NCBI GenBank assembly: GCA_004565275.1
Contig: SDOX01000002.1
Span: 814,884-878,883 of the forward strand
Direction of reading: 5' to 3'
Length of the DNA: 64,000 nt
Source: Nannochloropsis salina CCMP1776
Lineage: Eukaryota; Sar; Eustigmatophyceae; Eustigmatales; Monodopsidaceae
In this document: positions 40,065 to 51,560 of the stretch, piece by piece
Layout of the letters: the number at the start of each line of letters is the position of its first letter
How positions within the stretch are numbered: the first letter of the stretch is position 1
Made by a program: the position numbers and the translations under genes
The notes under the pieces: model-generated
What the model was told of the DNA's origin: nothing
The model's input: the letters and a program-made list of their open reading frames with translations, nothing else
Database searches by the model: none

Positions 40065-41144
40065 ATGCTCCCTCCACCGAGCACTCCGCGCTCCACCGCC
40101 GTAGTAGCTTTCACTCAAGCTGCTTTTCATTACCGTGTGGTTTGCGAAGATGGAGCTTATGTCCGCGCCGGCCTAGAGCTAAGTTCGAGGCACTTATACA
40201 CGATAGGAAGCCAAAGTACCATAGAAGTTTTAGAGCGTTGTGTCAACAATCAAGGGCTTGCTCGCCTGCGCACTCAAGATGGATGGATCTCGGAGATGTT
40301 GAATCCACTCTCTGGACAGCGAGGGCCGATTGTCGAATTGGTTCCCCTACAACACCCTCTCAAATTTCGAATAACTTTCCCAGGTGGTGCCCTGGTTAGG
40401 AGTGGAATTGAACTAAGCTCTGGCGTTGTCGGCACGATACCTGCAGGCCAAGAGATCGTGGTGACGGAAAAGCGTTTTTCAGACACGCCCTCCTACAGGT
40501 GTGTACCTCGCTTAAAGCTGGCGGATGGCTTAGGTTGGATAAGCATGCGAATCAATTCTCCTCCGCCCAGTGATGCAGATGTTGTTGAGCTACTAGGTCT
40601 GGCGTGTTCAAGGGAAGTGGATAATTATAGCACCATGTTCGACGGCCTTGTGTCGGTGCATGGGGCTGGGATGCTCGACGGAGAAGGAGACGAGAGTATC
40701 CATGTATATCAAGATGGAGGAAGCCCATTGGACATCACGAGTGGCGAGCGGAGAGGATCCCTTTCGATGGATTTATATGTATCTGAGCCGCAGCCGGTAG
40801 GCAAGAATAGACGTACGCGGTACGAGCAACAGCGGCATCAACAGGGCCAGATTGCCGATATGTCGGAAAAGATAAGGTATGCTTTACAGCCTGCAAGCGC
40901 GGGAATTGATGAGCAATCTGAAACTGCAACTAGCAAAGGCGATCAGTACGAGAGAAGACGGACAAAGGAGGACCATTCTTGTTTGGTTTGCTTTAGTGCG
41001 TGCAGGAATGCAACTTTCGTGCATGGAGAATCTGGGCATATTGCTTGCTGTTTGGAGTGTGCCCGGGTCCTTAAAGGTCGTGGCGATCCGTGTCCAGTGT
41101 GCCGGTTACCAGTTGACTCCGTCATCCAACACTTCTGGGCCTAG
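40065..41144 (+). CDS. E3 ligase-like protein: two SH3b-like repeats and an MDM2-type C-terminal RING
   Basis: 359 residues from the first in-frame ATG; the frame is open for 78 codons upstream, so an earlier exon is possible. Residues about 19-93 and 97-175 are related to each other: YRVVCEDGAYVRAGLELSS against FRITFPGGALVRSGIELSS, each followed by a Gly-rich turn and DGWIS or LGWIS. They look like bacterial-type SH3 (SH3b) domains. A polar linker follows. The last 52 residues are a RING: CLVCFSACRNATFVHGESGH, then ACCLECARVL and DPCPVCR. The VHG-x2-GH spacing, with His in place of the usual third Cys, is the C2H2C4 arrangement of MDM2/MDMX. After PVCR there are 12 residues ending in HFWA, the same length as the aromatic MDM2 tail that helps dimerise the RING and activate E2. 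Likely a ubiquitin ligase; substrate unknown. Confidence 0.82.
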   Translation: MLPPPSTPRSTAVVAFTQAAFHYRVVCEDGAYVRAGLELSSRHLYTIGSQSTIEVLERCVNNQGLARLRTQDGWISEMLNPLSGQRGPIVELVPLQHPLKFRITFPGGALVRSGIELSSGVVGTIPAGQEIVVTEKRFSDTPSYRCVPRLKLADGLGWISMRINSPPPSDADVVELLGLACSREVDNYSTMFDGLVSVHGAGMLDGEGDESIHVYQDGGSPLDITSGERRGSLSMDLYVSEPQPVGKNRRTRYEQQRHQQGQIADMSEKIRYALQPASAGIDEQSETATSKGDQYERRRTKEDHSCLVCFSACRNATFVHGESGHIACCLECARVLKGRGDPCPVCRLPVDSVIQHFWA

Positions 41145-42264
41145 CCCCGGGGGGCCAGGCCCGCGTGGCCTAATCATTTCATCCACCTTGCCTGGGGAAG
41201 TTATCACATCTAGTCTTTTCAAACGAGGCGCACGAATCACTCGCCTTTAAAAACGGGCTACGGTCTTGAAAAAGTACATGCTACTTGTGACTGCATGTAT
41301 GGTTTTATCGGTGCCCACAAATATGTGCTTATCGTGCTTATCGCTATTCGGCCCGTGATTATATCTTACGCACGATATGTATCCAGATGAATCGTAATTC
41401 ATTATTACTCCCTCCTGTACAAAGGGAAGTTGTGCGTAGGTACTTCTGTGGCTGCGAGCAGCAAAAAGAGCATGAAAACCAGATTCCAAATCAAGCCCAA
41501 GATACAGATCAGTGACAAGCGATCATTTTAAGTGGAAAAATGTTGAATGATCATGGTCTTGAAAAATAAACTCAGTGCAACGCGCGAGGACTGGAGGAAA
41601 GGAAAACAGTGAGATTTGGAGGTCCAATAGCTTTAGGGGTCCAAAGCAGCTCGAAAAGTAGCATCTTGGATAAAAGTAAACAAACATAATTGCGGAAAAT
41701 AGACTTCATCATGCATTTTTTCACCTTCAAAGGATTCGTATTGGCTAAGGGAAACAAGCTCTTCACAAGTATGCCGAACAACTTGTTCGCAATATGAATT
41801 GGTGTGTCGAACGCCGAAATCGCTTTCAAAGACTCCTTAGAGACGTTGACTAAAAATTGTAACCGTAAGTTTCTGTGTTATAGTGTACTCTTACTTTGAA
41901 ATTGTCATGAATGCGCTCAACCGTGACGACGGAGAGTTGCGCAAGGAGGAGGAGGTTAACTTCTCGTAAGTGAAAAAGGGAAGCGAGGTGCAAATTAGCT
42001 TAAATAAAAATAACGGTTAACAACAATACAAATTCATATTGAAAGGCAAGGTGGAAAATACCGGGAAGAAGAAAACGTGACAACCACGTTAGCCGACGAA
42101 AGTCTTCCGTACGACCTGTGGCCCTCTCTGCCACTGGCAGCTGCCTCCTCGCCCCTCCCTCCTCCTCGCCCCCTCACCGACCCGGATGCCCTTTTGCCTC
42201 GCCCACTTTCAACGATCGTCGTCCATTACCAACATCCATCGCACCCATACAGCTGCCTCAACTG
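41145..42264. other. Intergenic, upstream of BRCA2
   Basis: About 1.1 kb, AT-rich, with the 3' flank of the RING gene and the BRCA2 promoter. The last 150 bases before the BRCA2 ATG are C/T-rich. Short frames show no domain. Confidence 0.5.
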
Positions 42265-45200
42265 ATGGGGCCGCGCAGTGGTCGAAAGAGTACTGCCGAC
42301 ATGGCACCTGACCAAGATGTCGCTGACCGCGCTTCAAGCGCTCGCCGACGTAAGACAGCATCACCTTTACCTTGCTCTTCACAAGTGGACTCCAACATGT
42401 CCGTGACGGGTCCAGTGGCAGGGAAACATTCAGACGCGACCGGTAGCATTCATCAGATGAGCCCTCATGTATCAAAGCTGAAAGGCTCAAAAAGACCCCG
42501 GCGAGAAAGCGCAGAACCCGTAAGTACTATTATGTCTACGAGGTTCTGACCCAACCATTGATTACTTGAGTGTCACATCTCATTATTTCTTTCCCACACT
42601 AATTTTCAAGAGCCGTAAAAGTGAGCGTGGACAGAAGATGCGCAAATCAGAGTCGTATCAGCAGCTGGAAAACATGATGTTCTCTGACACGTTAATCGAG
42701 CCAGCTCTTCGAGCCTTTCCTGACAGCGTCGCGGCTGCAATCGAATATATTTTGGCCCTGCAGGCGGATCATGCTCATCTCGACGCTGGAAGTGAGCAGA
42801 GCGTCTCGCAACAAAGCGAATCTGGAGGCAAAAAGGAGAAATTAAAGGATGAAAAGGAGGTGAAAAGGAGAAGGGGGACCCGTGACAGTATGGGGAGCAG
42901 CGCTTCGAAGGAAAGGTTGAGAGGATTAAAGAATGTGAGGCATCTCGCAGCAAATGTTATACCCGATAGATGCGAAGAAAGATCGATACCTCTACAGCAA
43001 CCAAAAACGCCTTCGCCGTCAGCGGCAGCGCACCAGAGCGAAGGGCAACTTTCTGACGGGACACAAAAGGGGCCAGAGAGAAGCACAAATGCAAGAAATC
43101 ACGAAAGTAACGTCAAAAAAATGGTGATGAATGGGAGTGAAGGATGTGTGGATGCAAGTATCGTGAGCTCAGATAAGCAAACAGAGCAGAAATTTGACTT
43201 GATGCCACGGGCGCCGCCCTCATCTCCGTGTGTCGTCAAGGGGAGCTTCCAAGAAGGAACAGACGAGAAGTGCGTCGACAAAGAAGCCCACCGGGATGAG
43301 AAGATACCCCGCAGAAGAAGTCTACGCGGGCAAATACCGTACAGGAAGCGGCTTTGCGCGCCTTTTGATCCACCATCAGCAGCTCCCGCGACAATCGACA
43401 CTCACCCGTGCGTGGACGAGGCGAGGAGGAACCAGGAGAGGCAAGACAGACGTACAACGCCAACAAGTGAGCCGCTGGTCACACATGAGGAAACTCACTT
43501 GACTGAGCAGGAGCACAAAGTTTTGGCGCTGCGCGACGAATTATTGGAGGAGGATACGGTCCTTGCATCCGTTGCTTCCACCCTTGGCGCTAAGGTGCCT
43601 ACATTCCCTCCGCTCGACAACTCGGCTGTTTCATTTGCAATGTCGACCGCGCCAGAAAGAGAACGGAAACGCAGGCGTGGGTCTCGAAGCGGGACGGGCG
43701 AAGGAACGCAAGAAAATGGAGACAAAGCAGGCGGGGCAGCTCTGACGGCGAAAGAAAATTCGCAGGATTTCTTACCGAGGGAAGACCTCTGTACTCCAGT
43801 ATCTCCCAGTAGTCATCGGTCACCAAGTGTCGGCCATGCCTCGGCTAGCTCCGGTATTGCTTCCTCAGATCATACACTGAAAAGTTGTTCGATGGAGAGG
43901 CAGGAGAATAAGGGTGGTGGAGACGACAAGGACGCGCAGTTCACAAGTCAAGGTAAATTTGGCAAGAAATCAGAGGCATCGAGCGAGAATAATCAAGACG
44001 ATAGCACCAGCAAAATAACTCGCGACAATACTTCACCGTGTGGCGGAAGTCGACACGCGGAAGGAGAATATCCCAGCGATTTTTACTACCTTCTTTCACA
44101 AGCCACTGAGGGGCGGCAACGTCGCGGCGATCCTGTATCAATCATTGAGAGTGCGCCAGGCTTGGCTATGCTGTCTCAAAATACATATAAATGCCAACCT
44201 GGTAGGAAGGATAGATCCCCAGCAAGGAAGGAGAGCGGGGGAGGTGGTAGCACCAAGGAGAATGGAGTGTCGGAGTCGGCATCGGTGGGTGGCAATGCTG
44301 ATGGAGCTGTGGGAGATGGTGTTGTGTTGGGTTTTCAGACGGGACGCGGACGGCAGGTGGCAGTGTCAGAGGAAGCGCTGGCGAAGGTGAGCCACCTGTT
44401 CGAGGAGAGCGGGGGAGGTGGTAGCACCAAGGAGAATGGAGTGTCGGAGTCGGCATCGGTGGGTGGCAATGCTGATGGAGCTGTGGGAGATGGTGTTGTG
44501 TTGGGTTTTCAGACGGGACGCGGACGGCAGGTGGCAGTGTCAGAGGAAGCGCTGGCGAAGGTGAGCCACCTGTTCGAGGAGAGCGGGGGAGGTGGTAGCA
44601 CCAAGGAGAATGGAGTGTCGGAGTCGGCATCGGTGGGTGGCAATGCTGATGGAGCTGTGGGAGATGGTGTTGTGTTGGGTTTTCAGACGGGACGCGGACG
44701 GCAGGTGGCAGTGTCAGAGGAAGCGCTGGCGAAGGTGAGCCACCTGTCCGAGGAGAGCGGGGGAGGTGGTAGCACCAAGGAGAATGGAGTGTCGGAGTCG
44801 GCATCGGTCGCTTGTATGGTTGTGGAGTCTACCTCAGATTCTGATATTGAAGGAGTCCTTCGCGTTGCTGGAGGGAGCTCTTTATCACTTGGAATAATTA
44901 AGGCTGTTTTTGGTTTAGTTTGTCGGTTCTTGTCTGTTGAAGACTCCGGATCGTTTGTTCAAGGTGCATATCTGAGCGCGAACAGTTTGAACGTATTTAT
45001 GATGGGTCGCAAAAAAGATCACGGAAAGACAAGCGAACCACCCACAAGAATGGGGGTATCAAATAGGCCGTCAAAAACTCATACCAAAGTTGAGTCTGAG
45101 ATAAATCAAGGATATCGCGCCGCTGATTATGAAGCCATTTCAAGGATAAGTGGTGCTGCGCAGGAAAAAGTGTTATCCGTGTCACAATTTGAGAATCCCG

Positions 45201-48200
45201 AAGATGGTGAGAAGAGTTTGCAAACGACACACACATTTGATCAAGTCGCCCTACAAGATGTCAAAAAGTACTTGGCTTCCCGCAAAAGTGATTCAAGATG
45301 CCAAGGCGCCGTTCTGAGCACCGACTGTCTCCTCTCGGAAGGCACTGAGGAAGTTCAGGGGGGAAAGGCTGAGATGAAGCAAGGAATTGACCATTCTTTT
45401 TTGCGAGAAGGTGATGAACAGTATTGGGAAAGCGCTCGTGAAAAAAGCGCTGGTATGATCACAGAGAGAGCGCTCGTTCGAGGAATAGCATGTACCACGA
45501 GCAATAGCAACAACAGCGAAGGACGAGCAGTCGAAAGGATAGATAGTGTCCGGGACTTGTCGCAAGGCGACATTTGCCCACCATCTTCTGAAGAGCACCT
45601 GAAGTTGTTGCGGCCTCCGACTCAATGCAAAGATATAGCGTTGCTGGACTTGCGGGCTTTGGCCCTCGATAAGTTGAGACAAATGCATAAAGACTGCGAC
45701 AGGAATGCTGGGTGGAATGAACAAGGCGGAGGACAAAACATTCAGGGAGGGCATGAAAACTACGCAAGGCTGAATTTATGTGATCTTGGAGTATATCCGG
45801 GCAGCGTTGCTGCCCATCTTCTATCATCGTATGGCGTGAAGCAGGCAACATTGGCACTAACCAGCACAAATGGGCATAATTTACGCTTTTCAAAGGAGGA
45901 ATTAGGCTTTCCCTTGGTAATAGAGGATGCTTTGAATGTTACTGCAGGCACGTTGGAGGAAACGCCAGCTACATCATGTAGGCGTCGACGAGCATTGCTA
46001 CCTCCAGACGAATGTGCGCGGTGGATTCGCGATGTAACGGCGAATCCAGTATGTAGGGACTCACAAATCTCGCTGTCCCCACCCTCGGAGGTGTGGGTCG
46101 CGCATCACTACGGAGCTATTGTATGGAAGCTTGCTTGCCTCGAGCGAGCTTTTCCTGAAGTGCTTGGAGGAAGGTACCTGACTCGCCCTCGCGTTCTGCA
46201 GCAATTACGATATCGCGCTTATCGTGAAATGGTGTGTGGCCATCGGTCAGCTCTACGAATGATATTGAACGGCGATGCCTCCGCAGGACGGTTAATGATT
46301 TTATGTGTCAGCCGAGTCTACCACCGGCCTATTTTTCAGACGAGCATCCTCAACAATGCTTCTCTGTCAGAAAAAACACTGGCTGATGAACAGACGGCCG
46401 ATGACGCTCAAGAAAAAGAGTCGGAAAATCTTGAGCAAGCTGAGTCGACGGGGGGCACAAGTCCATCGACTCATGCGCGTATAGAGTTAACCGACGGCTG
46501 GTATTATCTCGATGCGGTTTTGGATAACTTTTTGAGCGCCTTTGTCAGGACTGGTCGCATCCGTGTGGGCACTAAGGTGGCAATTTGCGGTGCGCTTTTG
46601 CAAGGCCTCTCCGGAGGGGGTATTGACCCATTGGAAATGCTTGACCAGTCAGCGGACGCCCGTCCATGTTTGCAATTAGTCATTAATGGCACACGGCCTG
46701 CCAGGTGGGATGCGCCATTGGGCTTTCAGCGCCGGCCTTCAGTGTGCTCAAGGGGGGTCATGAGTACGTCTGTATCTGGCCTTGTGGCCGGTGGTGGATC
46801 TGCGCCGGCGATTGAGGCAGTAGTGGTCCGACGCTATGCCACTCAGTTCATGGAGCGCCGTATTAATGCCGAAGGTGAGCGACTTGCGTCGCGAGTTTTG
46901 AGCGTGGCAGAGGAGGAAGATGCACAACAGCGACATGAGGGGGTGTGCCAAGCCCGTATGGAACGGCTCTTAGAAGAGAAGACCCAGCAGGCGGAGGAAG
47001 AGAACCGAGAACGCCGTCACAGAAGGCAAGGTAACACGACTGGACTCGGTTCGGGACAAGAATGGGAAACAGGAAGAACGAGGGAAATGCTCCACACAGA
47101 AATATGCTCGCGAGTGGAAGAGGCTCGAAATGAGGTGTTGAAGGACCCATCGTGTCACAGGGAATCCAAACCTTTCTTCCGAGTGAAAATATGTTCTGTC
47201 AAAAGCAGGCATTCGCATCTTCCATCAACCTCTGTCGACTCGTACAAACTCTCTGACGAGTTTGAATGCCACTCATTCGCGAAACAACGACAAAATTTAG
47301 CCCTGTTGACCGTGTGGGAGCCATCTGAGGAACTCGAGGAGGCTTTACAGGATGGTAGGCACGTTATGCTGTACGGGATCACCGCACCACCGAATAAAAG
47401 CGATGGACCCGCCCCGTCCCTTTTCCGTCTGTACGCCACTGGAAAATCTACCAAGGTAGTCCCGCTTTCTTCTTATTCGGGGAAAGACGGTGAGATCAAA
47501 AATGAAAAGTGCAGCAGCTCTTGTTTTCCCTTTCCACTCGGTCACCGTTCTGTTTTTGATTATGCCAGCTATCAGCCTCGCAATGTGCTGAAAAGCATTC
47601 GGGAAGCTAAGGAAAGATTCGACAGCCGAAAAGGCCCTTTTCTCTCTGTGGATTTTGACATTGTCGGCTTGCGTTTGCTCTCCATCACCTGGGACGACGC
47701 AAGCCCGCGAGCGCTGGCTAAAGAGCAGGACACCATGGGAACTCAAGGCATTAGAGGCGAGAAATGTACTAAAAGAAACTCCAACATGCCAGTGCGGACT
47801 CGAATCTTCTTGACAGATGCATCAAGCTGCATTCTTTGCGTGGAGAAACGAGACTATGACGCTGCTGCCAGTGAGCGCGGGATGGAAAAGAAAGTGGACA
47901 TGGAGCAGGAACTTTGCGAAATGGGAAAGACGCTTAGCGAAAACTGTGACGTTTACGCATTAACTGACCTCGTGTTTCAATCGTATGACCCTAAAACGGA
48001 CACTGTCATGGCCAGTCTCTCGGTATGGAGTGGTATGCGCAAGGAGATTCCTCCCCGGGCACGCAATGAGGCCTACCTTCGAAATGCGATGGCAGATTTG
48101 AGTCGATGGTTAAAATTATCATCAGATGCACCTCGTGTGCTAGAGGGTGAGCGTGATCGGCTTTTTACTCTACTTAATAGAGGCAAAATGAACGAGGTGC

Positions 48201-48667
48201 AGAGTGGAGGAGAGCACAGGTTTTATCCCCGACAACGCATTCAAGGCTCGATAACGCAGCATGAAATCATCTTTGACGAAGTCCAGGAGGAAAAAGTCTC
48301 AGAACGCCGCAGAGATACGTCCTTAAAATTATTGGTAGACCTCGGAGGGCAGGCGTACATATCGGTGCTGTGTCGACGACAATACGCCTTGCGTCGTCTT
48401 GCCACTTCTTTGCTCCCTGCCGGTCTTGACATTTGCGAGGATATGGAATCCACCGCCGAGGCGCTCATCCAGCATCAGGCTCAACTAGGCTCTATTTCTA
48501 TCGAAATGCTTGTACAGCGCCTTGAAATTGACGCATTAGATGCTCCCCTTTATGAGGTCCTTGACGTCGCAGCCATTCCTGCAATCCAGCATGCGCTTGG
48601 TACCCTTAACAGCCTCCTCGTAGATAAAACAGGGCTTTCTCTCATGACGGCATCTATTACACGCTAG
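42265..48667 (+). CDS. BRCA2: BRCA2 homologue, recombination mediator
   Basis: Two exons, 42265-42519 and 42611-48667, joined in phase 0 (GTAAGT..TTTCAAG), give 2103 residues. The N-terminal 620 residues are polar. Residues about 626-799 are three tandem 58-residue units, each with a BRC motif (LGFQTGRGRQVAVSEEALA, then KVSHLFEE), which in the family binds RAD51. The DNA-binding part begins near 1215: helical domain (WVAHHYGAIVWKLACLERAF, LTRPRVLQQLRYRAYREM), OB1 near 1371 (IELTDGWYYLDAVLDNFL; GTRPARWDAPLGF), OB2 with a charged coiled-coil Tower around 1498-1562, and OB-like sequence to the C-terminus. BRCA2 loads RAD51 on single-stranded DNA during homologous repair and meiosis, with DSS1 bound at the helical/OB1 region. 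No intron interrupts the second exon of 6 kb. Confidence 0.94.
44231..44808 (+). repeat. 174-bp tandem repeat encoding BRC units
   Basis: Units start at 44231, 44405 and 44579, each exactly 174 bases (58 codons), followed by a fourth partial copy at 44753-44808. Copies appear identical except near the end of the third, where TTC becomes TCC. Because the period is a multiple of three, copy number can change without shifting the BRCA2 frame. The same DNA leaves a long open frame on the other strand, which I take to be a by-product of the repeat. Confidence 0.95.
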
Positions 48668-49552
48668 CTTAAATAAAAATAGGTACTGCACGATTTAGGA
48701 ACGTTCAGGGTTGTTTGATATACTTGAGTCTGATGTGTGCACAGCGTGTTGTATAAAAAGGCGAATGCACAAAGAGTCAACCAAAAGCAACGTGAAACAG
48801 CCTATGGGAAAAACCTATGAGCTTTGAAGAAACTGTTTTCATCGCGTCGAGGTGAGCAGGAATTTGAATGCAGACAGAGACTGGCAACTCGAAGTAGCAG
48901 CCACCTCAACACAGTAAGCAATCTACCAACTGCATTTTATCGCACAGGGGGAGCGCATGAAGCCACGACCTATTGGATCGACGTTGATGGTGAAGATTAC
49001 CACATCAAGCATCGCGTAGATCATTACATAGGAGGAAATTGTCTCACGCCTATGATAGAAAGATATAGGTCGTTGCTGCGCGGCTCTAGTTGCTAACAAG
49101 GAAATATTTTGTCTAAAGAGTCGGTGGACAGCCGTCATCACCGAAAGAGGGGATAGCACAATGGACGTTACTCGTCGCACTGCGAATTTCACGTCAAGTC
49201 TCAGCCATATTGTGCCGAAATGAATACATAGCAACGAAGACAATGCGCTGTACTTGTACACCTCTATGAATTTGAACGGAGTACAAGCTGCATGTTACCT
49301 TTTATCCTCCACCGGCCCTTTATTCCCTCTTCCACCATCACGTATGTACAGCAAAACGTGTTTAGACAACCAAATAGCCGATTCTGATACCTTGTGGCCG
49401 TCATCGGATTTCCAAAACCAGCTTACTCCCTCAATATCCGTCGATCTGTTAAACACGCTTGAGAAGTACATCTCCCATTTCCTTGGCTAGCTTCTTTCGT
49501 TCTTGGGCTGCTTTTTCATAGCAGAGATTGCATTTGTCCCGGCTCTTTCCTT
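48668..49552. other. Convergent intergenic region
   Basis: About 880 bases between the 3' ends of BRCA2 and the ABC1 kinase gene. The longest frame, 90 codons at 48824-49096 on the plus strand, has no recognisable domain. Nothing else is seen. Confidence 0.55.
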
Positions 49553-51229
49553 CTAATCTTCTTTTTTGGTTTGAAAGTACCGGCTTTTTAAAATCACTGG
49601 GGTTGCCGCGGCCAAGATATCCAACTCAGGGTCCAAGCTTCGACCCACGCCCTCCAGAACTCCAATCGCCAGCAAGATGGACGCAAAATTGCTCTCCAGT
49701 TTCACCTTGTACTGGATACACAGGGCCAATACTTTCTGGATCAAGAAGCCGACGCGGATCTTCCCCAACCGCAAGTGCTGCCCCGCTGTCGCCTCCTCCA
49801 CGATTCTCGAGATACCCCGGCAGAAGCCCTCAGGGTCTTGGCACTCATGGCGTCGGGACCGTTCGATCATAAGCCGTCCCGCCGCTTCCCCTTGACCCGT
49901 AGCGATGGCATAGAAAAGATCCACAAAATTCCGGCGATCCTGTTGCGTCAGCTCTGTCACGATCCCAGCGTCGATGAACGTTAAATGTGGCTTAGCCTTG
50001 TGAGCCTCCGTGTCGTGCCGCACGAAGATGTTCCCTGGATGCAAATCTCCATGAACAAAATTGTCAAGAAACACCATTTTCAAAAAGGCGTCAAGGCCGG
50101 AACGGGCGATCGCCTTCTTCTCCTGCACCGGCCAGGCGGGATCCTTCAATATATTCGAAATCGGGACACCGCTCACGTAGTCCTCAACTAAGACAAACTC
50201 GTTCACCAAAGGCCAGGAAGGACGGGGAAACATGATGTCGGTGCGGCCCGCGAAATTGGCGCGAAAGCGATCCAGGGCTTCTGCTTCGCAGCGTAGGTCC
50301 AGTTGCTTGTGCATGATCTGGGCGAACTCCTCCACAAAATCACACACACTCCACCACTGCAAATGACCCGTCGCCTCCACCAGCCATGCCCCTATCCGCA
50401 GGAGCTCCAAGTCGGCCTCGATCTGTCTCTTTACCCCAGGGTGAATCACTTTGACGGCCACCACGCGGGGCGCCGGGGGCGGTGCTGTGGCGTCTCTTGC
50501 GTCGTCAGCAAGCTGCGCAGTGGTCGTGGCACGATACACCTGAGCCACAGAGCCCGATCCCACCATAGCCGATTTATCTGTGTCAATGCACAGAACATCG
50601 GCCCAGTCAGCGCGAAGCGTGCTCAAAGCTTGCTTGGTCTGCGCCCACGTATGAGGGCGAGTCTGCCACTGAATTGGTTCCAAGAGGTCACACACTTCAG
50701 GCGCAAGAATGTCCCGGCGGGTGCTTGCCCATTGCATGAACTTGACCATGCAGGGGCCCAGAGCCTCGATAGACCACAGGGCGCAAGCCCACCATCCACG
50801 ACGAAGCCATGGAAATATATGACGCGTCACATACACAATAGGCAACGTCGCCAGTAGTGGGCTCATGACCAGAGTCACTTGACACGCCCGAAGGAATGCC
50901 TTGAAAAGGTGCATCCATCGTCGACGTCCCGGTTTGACAGCTATTTGTGCCTCGTTGGTAGCATTCAAAGCTGTGGGACTTAAACTTAAAATGGCAGCAG
51001 CAGCCATGGGAGGCGGGCGCCACTCTTCGTTGTAACCCTGAAAGCTTCGCTTGAGTAGACAGTTGGCATCGCTGGCTAAAAAACGCATTACCACGGTGAT
51101 ATGATGATGTTGCTGCCTTCGAAGCTGGTTTGAAACCACATGCAGTTTGCATATTATATTCGTGCGTGTAACGGCGGCCCGAATCCCACCCAGGCTCCGG
51201 CCTGCTCCTGGACATAAGGTCCGTCGCAT
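49553..51229 (-). CDS. ABC1/UbiB atypical kinase, ADCK2-like
   Basis: 558 residues from the ATG at 51229. The first residues (MRRTLCPGAGRSLGGIRAAV) are basic, Ser/Arg-rich and free of acids, as in a mitochondrial presequence. A hydrophobic helix near 120-140 precedes the ABC1 domain. Conserved elements: GPCMVKFMQWASTRRDILAP at the KxGQ position (here KFMQ), GSGSVAQVYRA as the modified glycine loop, VVAVKVIHPGV with the lysine, ADLELLR, VHGDLHPGNIF as the catalytic loop and TFIDAGIVTEL as the metal site. The GSGSVAQV loop rather than AAAS places it near ADCK2. UbiB-type proteins support coenzyme Q synthesis or lipid handling in mitochondria or plastids. The start is 331 bases from the plastid RF1 start on the opposite strand. 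Confidence 0.9.
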   Translation of the reverse strand: MRRTLCPGAGRSLGGIRAAVTRTNIICKLHVVSNQLRRQQHHHITVVMRFLASDANCLLKRSFQGYNEEWRPPPMAAAAILSLSPTALNATNEAQIAVKPGRRRWMHLFKAFLRACQVTLVMSPLLATLPIVYVTRHIFPWLRRGWWACALWSIEALGPCMVKFMQWASTRRDILAPEVCDLLEPIQWQTRPHTWAQTKQALSTLRADWADVLCIDTDKSAMVGSGSVAQVYRATTTAQLADDARDATAPPPAPRVVAVKVIHPGVKRQIEADLELLRIGAWLVEATGHLQWWSVCDFVEEFAQIMHKQLDLRCEAEALDRFRANFAGRTDIMFPRPSWPLVNEFVLVEDYVSGVPISNILKDPAWPVQEKKAIARSGLDAFLKMVFLDNFVHGDLHPGNIFVRHDTEAHKAKPHLTFIDAGIVTELTQQDRRNFVDLFYAIATGQGEAAGRLMIERSRRHECQDPEGFCRGISRIVEEATAGQHLRLGKIRVGFLIQKVLALCIQYKVKLESNFASILLAIGVLEGVGRSLDPELDILAAATPVILKSRYFQTKKED

Positions 51230-51560
51230 TGACACCAGTGGCTGACTCAAGAGCCCCACTCTTTGACGATAATTGTGCCTTTCGAGTGTGTATGTGCATG
51301 TGTTTCAATATTCATGAGGTATGATGTTTCCGACCAAGCGAAGGGACGCGTCGGGTTTGGGAACGTGCACGGAGCGGCAGCTGAAACTTCTTGAACTGAT
51401 GAACGCGTCGCGCCGTATCCTAGATCTCCGACCCCGCTGCCATGCAATGCGTCTTTTTCCTGCTCAAGGCATCCCATGTCATTCACTCACAGTAAAACAG
51501 GCCAACTGTTTGACGCACGCGTGTTTTGGGCCAACGGGGGTCTATCTTCTCGTCGTTGCA
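51230..51560. promoter_or_regulatory. Short divergent promoter between ABC1 kinase and RF1
   Basis: 331 bases lie between the chosen start codons. The RF1 frame is open through most of it (from 51321), but the product there does not look like a targeting sequence. Both core promoters must be packed here, so the genes may share control. No motif is clear. Confidence 0.5.

Noticed and set aside
44166-44804. Minus-strand open frame of 212 codons, Pro/His/Leu-rich repeats
   Set aside because: Antisense to the BRC tandem repeat; periodicity keeps it open. The plus strand encodes recognisable BRC motifs.
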